A stretch of DNA of 64,000 nt from an uncultured bacterium (GTDB taxonomy: Bacteria > Krumholzibacteriota > Krumholzibacteriia > LZORAL124-64-63), in NCBI GenBank assembly GCA_937864225.1, contig CALMJK010000002.1, positions 235,635 to 299,634 of the forward strand. The letters are read 5' to 3'. The position numbers were made by a program, and so were the translations under genes. Numbering within the stretch: the stretch's first letter is position 1; the number at the start of each line of letters is the position of its first letter. The notes beneath the pieces were generated by a model. The model worked only from the letters and a program-made list of their open reading frames with translations, was not told the origin of the DNA and did not search any database. Below are positions 1 through 12,071 of the stretch, one piece after another.

Positions 1-630
1 ACCCCCCTCCGGCAACACCGCCATCCGCTGCCGCCGGGTGGGGTTGCGCCCCACGTTGCCGTGCAGGACCCCCGCCGCCTGCGGCCACGCGCCCCACGCC
101 AAGGCCAGATAGAGACGCTTCATCTCGCGGCTGCGCAGTTGCCCGGCCAACGACCGCAAGGCTGCCTCCGTCAGGGCCACCACCAGCAGCCCGGACGTGT
201 CGCGGTCGAGGCGGTGCACGATGCCGGGGCGGACGGCGGGTCCGGCCAGCTGGCGGCAGCGGTGCACCAGAGCGTTGGCCAACGTGCCGCGGGCGTGACC
301 CGGCGCGGGGTGCACGACCTGCCCCGCCTCCTTGTCGATCACCAGCAGGTGGGTGTCCTCGTGGACGACGCGCAGCGGCAGGTCCTCGGCCACCACGGAC
401 GACGGCGGCGGCGGCAGCGGCTCGAGCAGCACGCGCTGTCCGGAGCGCAGGCGGTAGCCCTTGGGCCGCGGCCGTCCGTCGACGACGACGCGCCCCGCCG
501 CCAACGCGCGCTGGACGTGTGCGCGCGACAGGTCGGGACAGCGACCGGCCAGGAATACGTCCAGGCGCTGCCCGCCGTCGGCGGCTTCGACCGTGAAGGA
601 CCGTTTCGGCGAGCCGCTAGCCGCGTCCAT
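1..630 (-). CDS. rluD: RluA/RluD-family 23S rRNA pseudouridine synthase (3' end cut by window)
   Basis: Isomerises uridine to pseudouridine in structured RNA, most likely large-subunit rRNA. The 210 visible codons hold an S4-like N-terminal RNA-binding domain (about residues 10-75) and the start of the catalytic domain with the family motif HRLDRDTSG, whose Asp is the catalytic residue. The ATG at 630 is preceded by GGGAGA inside the end of lspA, so the two genes overlap by 14 bp and are probably coupled. It is last in the visible ileS-dksA-lspA-rluD run, the classical lspA-rluD pairing. The C-terminus lies outside the window, so RluD cannot be separated from other RluA-family members with certainty. 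Confidence 0.9.
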   Translation of the reverse strand, partial: MDAASGSPKRSFTVEAADGGQRLDVFLAGRCPDLSRAHVQRALAAGRVVVDGRPRPKGYRLRSGQRVLLEPLPPPPSSVVAEDLPLRVVHEDTHLLVIDKEAGQVVHPAPGHARGTLANALVHRCRQLAGPAVRPGIVHRLDRDTSGLLVVALTEAALRSLAGQLRSREMKRLYLALAWGAWPQAAGVLHGNVGRNPTRRQRMAVLPEGG

Positions 631-1168
631 CGGTCTCCCGCTCCGCGTCGGCCGCCGGCGCGGCGGCGGGCACCGCATCCCTGGCGGCGCGGCGCTGGGC
701 GCGCCCCTCGCCAAGCACCGCCCAGAAGAGCGCCGCTCCGCCGAGCGTCACCCCCATGTCGGCCACGTTGAAGGTGTAGAAGCGATGCGGGCCCCAGCCC
801 AGGTCCAGGAAGTCCACGACCAGACCGCCGTAGAACACGCGGTCCACGAGGTTGCCGAGCGCGCCGCCCAGGATGGCGGCGTAGGCGGCGCGGCGCAACC
901 GCTGGCGCGGCGATGCGCGCCGGTAGAGCCACACCAGGAGCGCGGACGTGCCCGCGCTGACCGCGACCAGCAGCCAGCGCCCGTTGTGGAACAGCCCCAT
1001 CGCGGCGCCCGGGTTGCGCACGTAGGACAGGCGCGCCAGATCGCCCAACAGCGTCACGCCGCCGCGGAGCGCGTCGGCGTGCGCAACGACCAGGCGCTTG
1101 GTCAGGAAATCGGCGCCCAGGACCAAAGGGCCCCAGAGCCAAGGCGGCAGGGAGGGGAGACGTTTCAA
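617..1168 (-). CDS. lspA: Lipoprotein signal peptidase (signal peptidase II)
   Basis: Inner-membrane aspartyl protease that cleaves signal peptides of diacylglyceryl-prolipoproteins. The 183-residue protein has about four hydrophobic segments and the family signatures NPGAAMG (residues 52-58), GNLVDR (105-110) and FNVADMG (133-139); D109 and D137 match the catalytic Asp pair. I chose the TTG at 1168, which overlaps the stop of the upstream DksA-like gene (TTGA). The reading frame stays open to 1270, but that extension only shadows the upstream gene. A hydrophilic Ala-rich tail of about 25 residues follows the last membrane segment. Its substrates include the predicted lipoprotein at 40446-41798. 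Confidence 0.93.
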   Translation of the reverse strand: MKRLPSLPPWLWGPLVLGADFLTKRLVVAHADALRGGVTLLGDLARLSYVRNPGAAMGLFHNGRWLLVAVSAGTSALLVWLYRRASPRQRLRRAAYAAILGGALGNLVDRVFYGGLVVDFLDLGWGPHRFYTFNVADMGVTLGGAALFWAVLGEGRAQRRAARDAVPAAAPAADAERETDGRG

Positions 1169-1538
1169 ACGCTCTCCTTCTCCTCCTCTTCCTTGCACTC
1201 GATGCACAGGCGCGTGTAGGGAAGGGCCCGCAGGCGCTCGAGGCCGATCTGCCCGCCGCACGACTCGCACTTGCCGTAGCTGCCGTTCTCGATCCGCTCC
1301 AGGGCCTCCTGGATGTGGTAGAGATAGCGACCCTCGGTCGACGCGAACTGGATCGTGGCCTCGTATTGGTATTCGTCCGTGCCCTGATCGGCCATGTGGT
1401 TGGAGTGAGCCTTGGCCAGATCGGGCCCCGAGCCGTCGCCCTCGTGCTGGATGATCTTCGAGTGCTTGGCAAGCGACCGGCTGACGCGGTCCCTCTCGTC
1501 TTCGAGCAGGCGCCGGAAGCGCTCCATTTCCGTCTTCC

Positions 1539-1542
<4 letters not shown>
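1165..1542 (-). CDS. DksA/TraR-family zinc-finger protein
   Basis: Members of this family bind the RNA polymerase secondary channel and modulate transcription initiation, often with ppGpp. The 125-residue protein has a predicted N-terminal coiled coil with acidic residues near the tip (D52, D56) and a C-terminal four-Cys zinc finger (C92, C95, C113, C116). The polar tail KEEEEKESV is charged. The ATG at 1542 overlaps the ileS stop (ATGA), and its own stop overlaps lspA, so all three are probably translated in series. DksA-like genes beside ileS-lspA are common in several phyla. It may be a TraR/YbiI-type protein rather than true DksA, so no symbol is given. Confidence 0.85.
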
Positions 1543-4733
<3,191 letters not shown>

Positions 4734-4779
4734 CGTGGCGTTCCTCGCGGCGCGCGGCCGCAGCCGCCGCCGCCGGGCG

Positions 4780-5610
4780 TCAGGCGACCGGCAGCCGCTT
4801 CAGGAATCCCTTGACCAGGGCTTCCAGCCGGGGCGTCGCCTCGTTGGCGACGCGGATGATCTGCTCGACGTCGGCGGGGCGCAACGCGTCGGGGAAGCAG
4901 GCGTCGGTCACCACCGAGACCCCCAGCACCTTCAGGCCCGCGTGCACCGCGACCAGGCATTCCGGCACGATCGACATGCCGACGGTGTCGGCGCCGACGG
5001 CGCGCAGAAAGCGGTATTCGGCCGCCGTCTCGAGGTTCGGACCGGCCACGGCCACGTACACGGCCCGGCGCAGCGGCAGGCGCTGCTCCAGCGCCACGCT
5101 CTCGAGCAGCTCCACGTAGTCCCGCGCGTACGGCTCGGACATGTCCGGGAAACGCACGCCGAGGCGGTCGTCGTTGGGGCCGATCAGCGGATTGTCGCCC
5201 ATGAGGTTGATGTGGTCGGTGATGACGGAGATGTCGCCCGGCCGCAGTTGCGGGTTCATGCCGCCGACGGCGTTGGACATGATCAGGGTCGAGACGCCCA
5301 GGGCTCTCATCACCCGCACGGGCAGGGTGATCTGCTTCATCGTGTAGCCCTCGTAGTAGTGCACCCGCCCCTGCATCGCGACGACCGGCTGGCCCCCGAG
5401 CGAACCGAACACCAGGTTGCCCGCGTGGCTCTCGGCGGTCGGGGGCACGAAATGCGGGACCGCCGCGAACGGAACGGTGGCGACGGCGTCGATTTGCTCG
5501 GCCAAGCCTCCCAGGCCGGTGCCCAGAATCAGCCCCACGCGCGGCTGGAAATCGGTGCGCGATTTCAGATAGGCGGCGGCCGCGGCGATCTGGTCAAAAA
5601 CCTCGCGCAT
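4780..5610 (-). CDS. Purine nucleoside phosphorylase (trimeric PNP/MTAP superfamily)
   Basis: Phosphorolysis of purine nucleosides to free base and (deoxy)ribose-1-phosphate in purine salvage. The 276-residue length fits the trimeric PNP family. Visible elements are the phosphate-binding GTGLGGL near residue 30, the H-Y-Y-E-G-Y segment, NAVGGMNP, GPNLETAAE and GADTVGMSIVPE. At the late base-contact site the sequence reads VVTDAC, giving Asp where 6-oxopurine-specific PNPs usually carry Asn, so preference for inosine/guanosine over adenosine-type substrates is not settled. The ATG at 5610 has AGGAG upstream; an in-frame extension to 5709 is rejected because it encodes only Arg/Gly-rich sequence. 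Confidence 0.88.
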   Translation of the reverse strand: MREVFDQIAAAAAYLKSRTDFQPRVGLILGTGLGGLAEQIDAVATVPFAAVPHFVPPTAESHAGNLVFGSLGGQPVVAMQGRVHYYEGYTMKQITLPVRVMRALGVSTLIMSNAVGGMNPQLRPGDISVITDHINLMGDNPLIGPNDDRLGVRFPDMSEPYARDYVELLESVALEQRLPLRRAVYVAVAGPNLETAAEYRFLRAVGADTVGMSIVPECLVAVHAGLKVLGVSVVTDACFPDALRPADVEQIIRVANEATPRLEALVKGFLKRLPVA

Positions 5611-5776
5611 GCCTGCTCCTTGACGCCGCGACGGACGTCCTGGCGCCCCCCGTCCACGAGTTCCGCGTCCGGCGCGCCGGTGGGCCGCCCCGCGCCGCGG
5701 ACGGGACAAAATAGCATCCTCGCCCGGCCGGCCAAAGGGAAATCGCCCCGGCCGCGCGCCGCGGGACCATGAACAC

Positions 5777-5804
5777 GCGGGCGGCCTCCGGAAAGGCCGC
5801 CCGC
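5777..5804 (-). terminator. Hairpin terminator after divIVA
   Basis: Perfect 11-bp GC-rich stem (arms 5777-5787 and 5794-5804) with a 6-nt loop, 26 bp after the divIVA stop. On the minus strand it is followed by GTGTTC, a weak T-tract. This is consistent with intrinsic termination separating divIVA from the phosphorylase-ileS operon. Confidence 0.6.
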
Positions 5805-5829
5805 GCCGGCATAAGGCTCCCCGCGGCGA

Positions 5830-6786
5830 TCAGAGATCGCTCAGGCCGCGGGTGAAGCTCTCCATGTTCCAGACGCCGTCGCCCTCCTTGTCGCGGGCCG
5901 GCGGCGGTTGGGCCGGGGCGTGGGCCGGCGCGACCGGCTCTTCCTGCATCGCGCGCAGCGGCGAGAGCAGCTGGTCCACGTCCTCGGCGCGCAGGTCGGC
6001 GCCGTGCCGGCCGACGGCGATCGGGCCGGTCGGGCGCGGGGGCTTGTCGTCGGGGTACGGATCCGGCGTGTCGTCCCACGCCTCGGTGCGGGGCGCGGCG
6101 GCCGGGGCCGCGGCGGTCGCCGCGTCCGCGCCCGCCGTTTCCCGGACCGGCGTCGCGGGCCGCTCGACGGCCGCGCCGGACGCCGGGCGGCCAGGTTTGT
6201 AATCGCGCCAGACGTCCCGCTCGGTTGCGCCGCGCTCCGCCCGCGCCGCGCCGTTCTGGTCGGGCTCGGGGGCGGGTCGCGCGGCCGGGGCGCCGCGCGG
6301 CGCGGCCTGCCCCAGCAGATGCCGGTCCAACTCCTCGAAGTCGGTGCGATGGTTCTCGATGAACTGGATCTGCGCCTCGGCCAGCCCCTTGAAGCGGGCG
6401 AGGAACGCTTCCTTCTCCTTGTGCAGCTCCACAACCTCGCGCCTCAGCTCGGCGATGCTGCGGCGGTGGCCCTCGACCGACTGCTGCGCCTTGATCTCGG
6501 CGTCCTTGAGGATCAGGTCCGCCTCCTTGCGCGCGTTGTCCTTCGCCTCCGATAGAACGCGCTCGGCCGTCATCAGCGTGTCGCGCAGGGTCTTCTCCAT
6601 GTGGCGGTACTCCTGGATCTTCTCGTCGAGCTCCAGGATCCGCTCGCGCAGCTGCTTGTTGTCCAGCAACACGGCCTCGTACTCGTCCGCCACGGTCGCC
6701 AAGAACGCGGTGACCTCCTCGGCATCGAGGCCGCGCATGACCTTCTTGAACTCCTGTTTGCGGACGTCGAGCGGCGTGATCCTCAT
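5830..6786 (-). CDS. divIVA: DivIVA-domain coiled-coil protein
   Basis: DivIVA proteins recognise curved membranes at poles and septa and recruit division or wall-synthesis partners. The 318-residue protein begins with the DivIVA N-terminal signature (RITPLDVRKQEF, then GLDAEEVTAFL), followed by a predicted long coiled coil to about residue 165. A low-complexity Pro/Ala/Arg-rich, probably disordered C-terminus follows. The ATG at 6786 has GGGAGGG upstream; an extension to 6918 is rejected. It stands alone between the yggS group, 279 bp upstream, and a terminator. The 279-bp gap shows no other gene and no clear promoter to me. Confidence 0.9.
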   Translation of the reverse strand: MRITPLDVRKQEFKKVMRGLDAEEVTAFLATVADEYEAVLLDNKQLRERILELDEKIQEYRHMEKTLRDTLMTAERVLSEAKDNARKEADLILKDAEIKAQQSVEGHRRSIAELRREVVELHKEKEAFLARFKGLAEAQIQFIENHRTDFEELDRHLLGQAAPRGAPAARPAPEPDQNGAARAERGATERDVWRDYKPGRPASGAAVERPATPVRETAGADAATAAAPAAAPRTEAWDDTPDPYPDDKPPRPTGPIAVGRHGADLRAEDVDQLLSPLRAMQEEPVAPAHAPAQPPPARDKEGDGVWNMESFTRGLSDL

Positions 6787-7065
6787 CGTTGCCCTCCCTG
6801 GATCGACCGGCCCCTCCGGCGCGGTCCCCGGCCTCTTATGACGGCTTCGGCAGCCGCCGGACAGGAGGCGGCCCGAGGACTGTATCAAAAGGAATGCCAG
6901 AAGGGGAGACAAGTCCAATCCCGGCCAAGGGGTCGGCGGGCGCGGCCGCGCTCGCGGCGCCGATTTCCGCCGGGCCGCGGCCTCGCGCGGCGGTTCGGGA
7001 GCTTTTGGCCGGGTCCCGGGCAGAAGTGGCCGATTTCCGACCGACCAGCCGGGGCCGCGACGCCG

Positions 7066-7788
7066 CTAGGTGCGCGCGCCGAAAATGGCCGTTCCGACCC
7101 GCACGAGCGTCGCGCCTTCCTCCACGGCGATCTCGAAATCGTCCGACATGCCCATGCTCAGCTGCGCCAGGGGCAGCCCGCTCGCCGTCCGGGCGCGCTC
7201 GGCCACGTCCCGCAGCCCGGCGAAGACGGCGCGCAGCTCCCTCTCCGGAGCGCCCAGGCGCGCCATGGTCATCAGCCCCTGCAGGTCCAGGTGGGACAAG
7301 GTCGCGATCTCGGCGGCGAGCCGCGGCGCGGCCTCGGCCGCGACGCCCGCCTTCTGCGGCTCCCGCGACAGGTTGACCTCGAGCAGCACCGCCTGCCGCC
7401 GCTGCCGCTCGGCGGCGACGGCGTCCAGGCGGCGCGCCAGCTCCGCCGAGTCGATCGCGTGCAGCAGCGCGAACGGCCCCACGGCCCGGCGGGCCTTGTT
7501 GCCCTGGAGGTGGCCGATGAAGTGCCAGCGGGGCCCGTCGGCGGGCAAGCCGGCCTGCCGCAGCAGCGGCGGCAGCGCCTCGACGCGGGGCAGGGCATCC
7601 TGGATGCGGTTCTCGCCGAAATCGCGTTGCCCCGCGGCCACGGCTGCCACGACCGCCGGCAACGGCATCGTCTTGCAGACCGCCACCAGCGTCACCTCGT
7701 CGCGGCGGCCGGCGCGTGCCCGCGCCCGCTCGATGCGCTCGCGCACGCGCTCCAGCCGTCTGGAGACTTCGCCGGCGCCCCGGTCCAT
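7066..7788 (-). CDS. yggS: YggS/PROSC-family PLP-binding protein
   Basis: A PLP-homeostasis protein with an alanine-racemase-like N-terminal fold and no known classical enzymatic activity. The 240-residue protein shows VAVCKTMP with K39 as the expected PLP lysine, FGENRIQDA, the conserved WHFIGHLQGNK segment and a C-terminal LSMGMSDDFEIA phosphate-binding region ending in G-T-A-I-F-G. The ATG at 7788 is preceded by GGAGGTG. It lies 35 bp downstream of the ATPase gene and probably belongs to the same transcript as EF-G. In many bacteria it sits beside division genes, which matches divIVA downstream. Confidence 0.93.
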   Translation of the reverse strand: MDRGAGEVSRRLERVRERIERARARAGRRDEVTLVAVCKTMPLPAVVAAVAAGQRDFGENRIQDALPRVEALPPLLRQAGLPADGPRWHFIGHLQGNKARRAVGPFALLHAIDSAELARRLDAVAAERQRRQAVLLEVNLSREPQKAGVAAEAAPRLAAEIATLSHLDLQGLMTMARLGAPERELRAVFAGLRDVAERARTASGLPLAQLSMGMSDDFEIAVEEGATLVRVGTAIFGART

Positions 7789-7823
7789 GCGGCACCTCCG
7801 CGTCCGCCGCGCCGCCGACCCCG

Positions 7824-8531
7824 CTACTGCCAGCGCAGCAACAGGGTCGACGGATCGAGCTCCAGGCGCAGGTCGGCCACCTCCGGACGATCGTGATCCT
7901 TCAGGATCCGTACCCGGACGTGGTCGCCTCGCGATTCCAGCAGCGCGACCACGGCCAACCAGCGGTCGAAGCGCGCCACCGCCAGCGGAATGCCGCGCCC
8001 GTCGCACTGCTGCCCCTCGCGATGGACCAGCGACGAGGTCCAGACCTCCGCCTCCCACTCGCGGGCGAGCCGCGCGACTCCCTCCATCTCCCACGTCTCG
8101 GTCTGCTCGAACCGCGGCGTGCCGTCCATGATGACCAGCGACGGCGAGAAGTGCGCGGCCTGGTTGAGGAAGCCGACGGACTGCTCCAGCTTCTCCAGGG
8201 AAAAGAGCTTGCGGTTGTAGACGAGGATGTGCCGGTTGCGCTCGACGTCGAGGTGCCGCTGCGCGCGGTCCTCGATCTGCAGCTGCTCCGCCATCGCCTT
8301 GAAAAGCTGGTCGTAGAACCGGCGGACCGTCTCCACGGACTCCTGGGTCGAGATGTGGAGGACCTTGCGCCCCCGCAGCAGCGCGTCGAGCGCGAGCCCG
8401 ATCAGGAAGGCGGTCTTGCCGACCCCCGCGCGCGCGAGCACGATCCCGACGTGCCCCGGCCCCAGCCCGCCGCCGACCGCCCGCTCGAACACGCGCAACG
8501 GGCTGCGCTCCCAGAGCTCTTTCTGCGGCAT
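7824..8531 (-). CDS. RecA-superfamily P-loop ATPase of unknown role
   Basis: I do not recognise a named family. The 235-residue protein has a Walker A motif (ARAGVGKT, about residues 33-40), a hydrophobic strand ending in Asp that fits Walker B (SLVIMDG), and a fold order resembling KaiC/DnaB-type RecA ATPases. The middle carries a charged helical region. It lacks an obvious DNA-binding or membrane segment. The ATG at 8531 has GGGAGG upstream and lies 14 bp after the EF-G stop, so it is very likely co-transcribed with EF-G and yggS. A link to translation or to regulation of the EF-G operon is possible but unproven. Confidence 0.75.
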   Translation of the reverse strand: MPQKELWERSPLRVFERAVGGGLGPGHVGIVLARAGVGKTAFLIGLALDALLRGRKVLHISTQESVETVRRFYDQLFKAMAEQLQIEDRAQRHLDVERNRHILVYNRKLFSLEKLEQSVGFLNQAAHFSPSLVIMDGTPRFEQTETWEMEGVARLAREWEAEVWTSSLVHREGQQCDGRGIPLAVARFDRWLAVVALLESRGDHVRVRILKDHDRPEVADLRLELDPSTLLLRWQ

Positions 8532-8545
8532 CACGCCTCCCTTGG

Positions 8546-10633
8546 TCAGTGCTCGCCCGCGGCCCGCCTCTCGGCCCAGCGCTTTTCCAGCTCCGCGCTC
8601 ACGTCCGCCGGCGCGGGCGCGTAGCGCGCGAATTCCATGGTGAACTCGGCCTTGCCCTGCGTCGCCGAGCGCAGCACCGTCGCGTAGCCGAACATGTCGC
8701 TCAGAGGCACGTCGGCGTCGATGCGCACGAAGCCCTCGTCCTCCGTGGTGCCGACGATGATGCCGCGCCGCTGCAGGAGCGTGCCCATGATCTCGCCCTG
8801 GAACTCGGACGGTCCCTCGACCGACACCAGCATCACCGGCTCCAGAACGACCGGCCGTCCCTGCGGATACGCCTGCCGGAACGCGCCCCGCGCCGCCGCC
8901 TGGAACGCCATGTCCGACGAGTCGACCGCGTGGAAGGCCCCGTCCTCCAGGATGGCCCTCACGCCCTGCACGGGGAAGCCGACGTACGGCCCCCGCTGCA
9001 GCATCGCGCGGAATCCCTTCTCGCACGACGAGATGAACTCGGTCGGGATGGTGCCGCCGATCACCTTGTTCACGAACTCGAAGCCTTCGCCCTCGACCGG
9101 CTCGAGGCGCCCCACCACGCGGCCGTACTGCCCCGACCCTCCGGTTTGTTTTTTGTGCGTGTAGTCGAAGTCGACCGCCCGGGTCATCGACTCGCGGTAG
9201 GCCACCTTGGGCTGGCCGGCGGTCACCTGCGCGTGGAACTCGCGCCGGATCCGTTCGAGATAGACCTCGAGGTGCAACTCGCCCATGCCCTTGATGAGCG
9301 TGTCGTTGGTCTCGAGATCGGTCTCCACGCGAAACGTGGGATCCTCCTTCGTGAAACGCGACAGCGCCTTGGCGAGGTTGTTCTCCGACTTGGCGTCGGC
9401 GGCCTGCACTGCCAGCGACACGACCGGCTCCGGGACGTGCATCGAGGTCAGCGCGATCCGCTGGCCCCCCGTGAACGTGTCGCCGCTGGCGCAGTCGATG
9501 CCGAACAGCGCCACGATGTCGCCCGCCTCCGCTTCGATGATGTCCTCCATCTGGCTGGCGTGCATCCGCGCCAAGCGTCCGACCTTCACCTTTTTGCCTG
9601 TGCGGCTGTTCTGGAGCGTCTCGCCCTTGACCAATCGTCCTTGGTACAGGCGCAGGTAGGTGAGCTGGCCGTAGGCGCCGTCCTCGAGCTTGAAGGCATG
9701 CGCGACGACCGGGTCGGCGGGGCTGTTGGAGAGCACGAAGGTGATCTCCTGGTCGCCGCGCACCTCGCGCGCCTCGTTCTGCACCTCGGTCGGATCGGGC
9801 AGCAGCCGCACGACGCCGTCGAGCAGCAGCTGCACGCCGCGGTTCTTGTAGGCGCTGCCCATGAAAACGGGCGTGATCTCGCGCGCGACGGTGCCGCGCC
9901 GCAGGGCGGCCCAGATCAGCTCCTCGGTCACCCGGCCCTCGAGGATCGCCTCGGTCAATTCGTCGCTGTGCATCGAGGCGGCGTCGAGCAGCACCTCGCG
10001 GCGCGCCTCCGCCTCGTGCCGCAAGGGGCCGGGGATCTCCTCCCAGACCAGCTGCTCGCCGTGCTCGCCCCGGAAGCGGCAGGCGCGCATGCGGATCAGG
10101 TCGACCACGCCCTCGTGCGCCGCCTCCAGCCCCAGCGGGATCTGCACCATGATCGCGTTGTGCTTGAGCTTCTCGCGCAGCTGCTCCGCCACGCGCATGG
10201 GGTTCGCGCCGGAGCGGTCGCACTTGTTAACGAACGCCACGCGGGGCACGTTGTACCGCCGCATCTGGCGGTCGACCGTGATCGACTGCGACTGGACGCC
10301 CGCCACCGCGCACAGGACCAGCACCGCGCCGTCGAGCACGCGCAGCGCACGCTCGACTTCGATGGTGAAGTCCACGTGCCCCGGCGTGTCGATCAGGTTG
10401 ATGTGGTGGCCGTCCCACTCGCAGTAGGTCGCGGCGGACTGGATCGTGATGCCGCGCTCGCGCTCCAGCTCCATGTGGTCCATGACCGCGCCGACGCCGT
10501 CCTTCCCTCTCACCTCGTGCATCGCGTGGATGCGCTTGGTGTAGTACAGGATGCGTTCGGTCAGCGTGGTCTTGCCGGAATCGATGTGCGCGCTGATCCC
10601 GATGTTGCGGATCTTGTGGATGTCTCTGGGCAT
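8546..10633 (-). CDS. fusA: Elongation factor G, mitochondrial-EF-G1/spdEFG1-like
   Basis: Ribosomal translocase GTPase. The 695-residue protein has the G1 loop [10 protein letters not shown]3 DTPGH, G4 NKCD, then domains II-V. The segment after G1 ([19 protein letters not shown]) and the effector region ITIQSAAT closely resemble mitochondrial EF-G1 and its bacterial spdEFG1 relatives rather than E. coli FusA. In genomes with this type, recycling can be done by a second EF-G; none is in the window. It is not in a str operon: neighbours are kbl upstream and the RecA-like ATPase downstream. The ATG at 10633 begins the conserved IRNIGI region; its ribosome-binding site is weak, and an in-frame ATG at 10699 is an alternative. 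Confidence 0.95.
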   Translation of the reverse strand: MPRDIHKIRNIGISAHIDSGKTTLTERILYYTKRIHAMHEVRGKDGVGAVMDHMELERERGITIQSAATYCEWDGHHINLIDTPGHVDFTIEVERALRVLDGAVLVLCAVAGVQSQSITVDRQMRRYNVPRVAFVNKCDRSGANPMRVAEQLREKLKHNAIMVQIPLGLEAAHEGVVDLIRMRACRFRGEHGEQLVWEEIPGPLRHEAEARREVLLDAASMHSDELTEAILEGRVTEELIWAALRRGTVAREITPVFMGSAYKNRGVQLLLDGVVRLLPDPTEVQNEAREVRGDQEITFVLSNSPADPVVAHAFKLEDGAYGQLTYLRLYQGRLVKGETLQNSRTGKKVKVGRLARMHASQMEDIIEAEAGDIVALFGIDCASGDTFTGGQRIALTSMHVPEPVVSLAVQAADAKSENNLAKALSRFTKEDPTFRVETDLETNDTLIKGMGELHLEVYLERIRREFHAQVTAGQPKVAYRESMTRAVDFDYTHKKQTGGSGQYGRVVGRLEPVEGEGFEFVNKVIGGTIPTEFISSCEKGFRAMLQRGPYVGFPVQGVRAILEDGAFHAVDSSDMAFQAAARGAFRQAYPQGRPVVLEPVMLVSVEGPSEFQGEIMGTLLQRRGIIVGTTEDEGFVRIDADVPLSDMFGYATVLRSATQGKAEFTMEFARYAPAPADVSAELEKRWAERRAAGEH

Positions 10634-10832
10634 GGCTGATTCCGCGCCGGCCCCGCCGCTCGGGCGGCCGATCCGTGCCGGCGTCTTGGTCGTGGTCATG
10701 AACCGGGGCCCGCGCCGCCCGCGCGGCGGCCGCAGAGGCGGTCCCGGCCGGTCGCGGGCGCCGGCGGGCGGCACCATGGTAGGGCCGCGCGACGCGCGGC
10801 GCAAGATCGCGCCCCCCCGCCGCCGGCGGCGG

Positions 10833-12032
10833 TCAGCCGATCACGCCGAGCTCGCGCCCCACGCGCGCGAAGGCCGCCAGGCAGCGATCGATCTGCTCCG
10901 GCGCGTGGGCCGCGGAAGCCTGCAGCCGGATGCGCGCCTGGCCCCGCGGCACGACGGGGAAGCTGAAGCCGATGGCGTAGACTCCCTCGGCGAAGAGCCG
11001 GCGCGAGAAATCCTGCGCCAGCACGGCGTCGTTCGCGTGCTTCCTGAAGTGCACCGGCACGATCGGGTGGTCGCCGGCGTCCACGTCGAAGCCGAGCTGC
11101 CGCAGACCGCCGCGCAGCCGCGCCTCGTTGGCCACCAGGCGCGCGCGCGGCTCCGGGTCCTGCGCCAGGATGCGCAGGACCTCGAGGGCCGCGCCGCACA
11201 CCACCGGCGGCAGGGAGTTGGAGAACAGGTACGGACGGCTCTTCTGGCGCAGCCAAGCCACCAGTTCCCGGCGCCCGCTGGCGCACCCCCCGAGCGCGCC
11301 GCCCAGCGCCTTGCCCAGGGTCGTCGTGATGACGTCGACCCGCCCCATGACATCGGAACGTTCGTGCGTGCCGCGCCCCGCGGCGCCGACGAAACCGGTC
11401 GCGTGGCTGTCGTCCACCAGCAGCAGAGCGCCGTGGCGCTCGGCCAGGGCGCAGATCTCCGGCAGGCGCGCGTAGTCGCCGTCCATCGAGAAGACCCCGT
11501 CCGTGACGATGACGCGCCGCCGCGCCCCCTGCGCCTCACGCAGCGCGCGTTCCAGCGCGTCCAGATCGCTGTGCTCGTAAACGTGGCGCGACGCCTTGGC
11601 CAGCCGCACGCCGTCGATGATCGAAGCGTGGTTGAGGCGGTCCGCGATGATCGCGCAATCCTCGCCGAAGAGCGGCTCGAACACGCCCCCGTTGGCGTCG
11701 AAGCACGCCGCGTAGAGCACGGTGTCCTCCGTGCCCAGGAAACGGCTCAGGGCCTCCTCGAGCTCGCGGTGCAGACGGGTCGTGCCGCAGATGAAGCGCA
11801 CGGAGCTCAAGCCGAAGCCCCAGTCTTCGAGCGCGCGGCGCGCCGCGGCGATCACGCGCGGGTCGGCGGACAGGCCCAGGTAGTTGTTGGCGCAGAAATT
11901 CAGGACCTCGCGGCCGCCCACGCGGATCCGGGCGCCCTGCGGGCTCTCGAGAACCCGTTCCTCCTTGTAGAGGCCCTGCGCCGCGATCGCGTCCAGCTCG
12001 CGCTGCAGCTCGCGTCCCAGCTCTCCGTACAA
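10833..12032 (-). CDS. kbl: 2-amino-3-ketobutyrate CoA ligase (glycine C-acetyltransferase)
   Basis: PLP enzyme cleaving 2-amino-3-ketobutyrate with CoA to glycine and acetyl-CoA in threonine degradation. The 399-residue protein matches the family length and shows FCANNYLGL, the [11 protein letters not shown]-binding motif (D207-F214) and the PLP lysine K241 in [10 protein letters not shown]. The start is a TTG at 12032, with AAAGGAG 7 nt upstream. No threonine dehydrogenase lies beside it, so the partner enzyme must be elsewhere. Closely related alpha-oxoamine synthases (BioF, serine palmitoyltransferase) are less likely given the overall match to KBL. Confidence 0.92.
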   Translation of the reverse strand: MYGELGRELQRELDAIAAQGLYKEERVLESPQGARIRVGGREVLNFCANNYLGLSADPRVIAAARRALEDWGFGLSSVRFICGTTRLHRELEEALSRFLGTEDTVLYAACFDANGGVFEPLFGEDCAIIADRLNHASIIDGVRLAKASRHVYEHSDLDALERALREAQGARRRVIVTDGVFSMDGDYARLPEICALAERHGALLLVDDSHATGFVGAAGRGTHERSDVMGRVDVITTTLGKALGGALGGCASGRRELVAWLRQKSRPYLFSNSLPPVVCGAALEVLRILAQDPEPRARLVANEARLRGGLRQLGFDVDAGDHPIVPVHFRKHANDAVLAQDFSRRLFAEGVYAIGFSFPVVPRGQARIRLQASAAHAPEQIDRCLAAFARVGRELGVIG

Positions 12033-12071
12033 CCGCGTCTCCTTTCCCGGGCGCGCCAGGGGCGCGGCGCG

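Noticed and set aside
8549..10639. Long plus-strand frame opposite EF-G
   Set aside because: Same antisense-shadow pattern; no conserved motif or ribosome-binding site.
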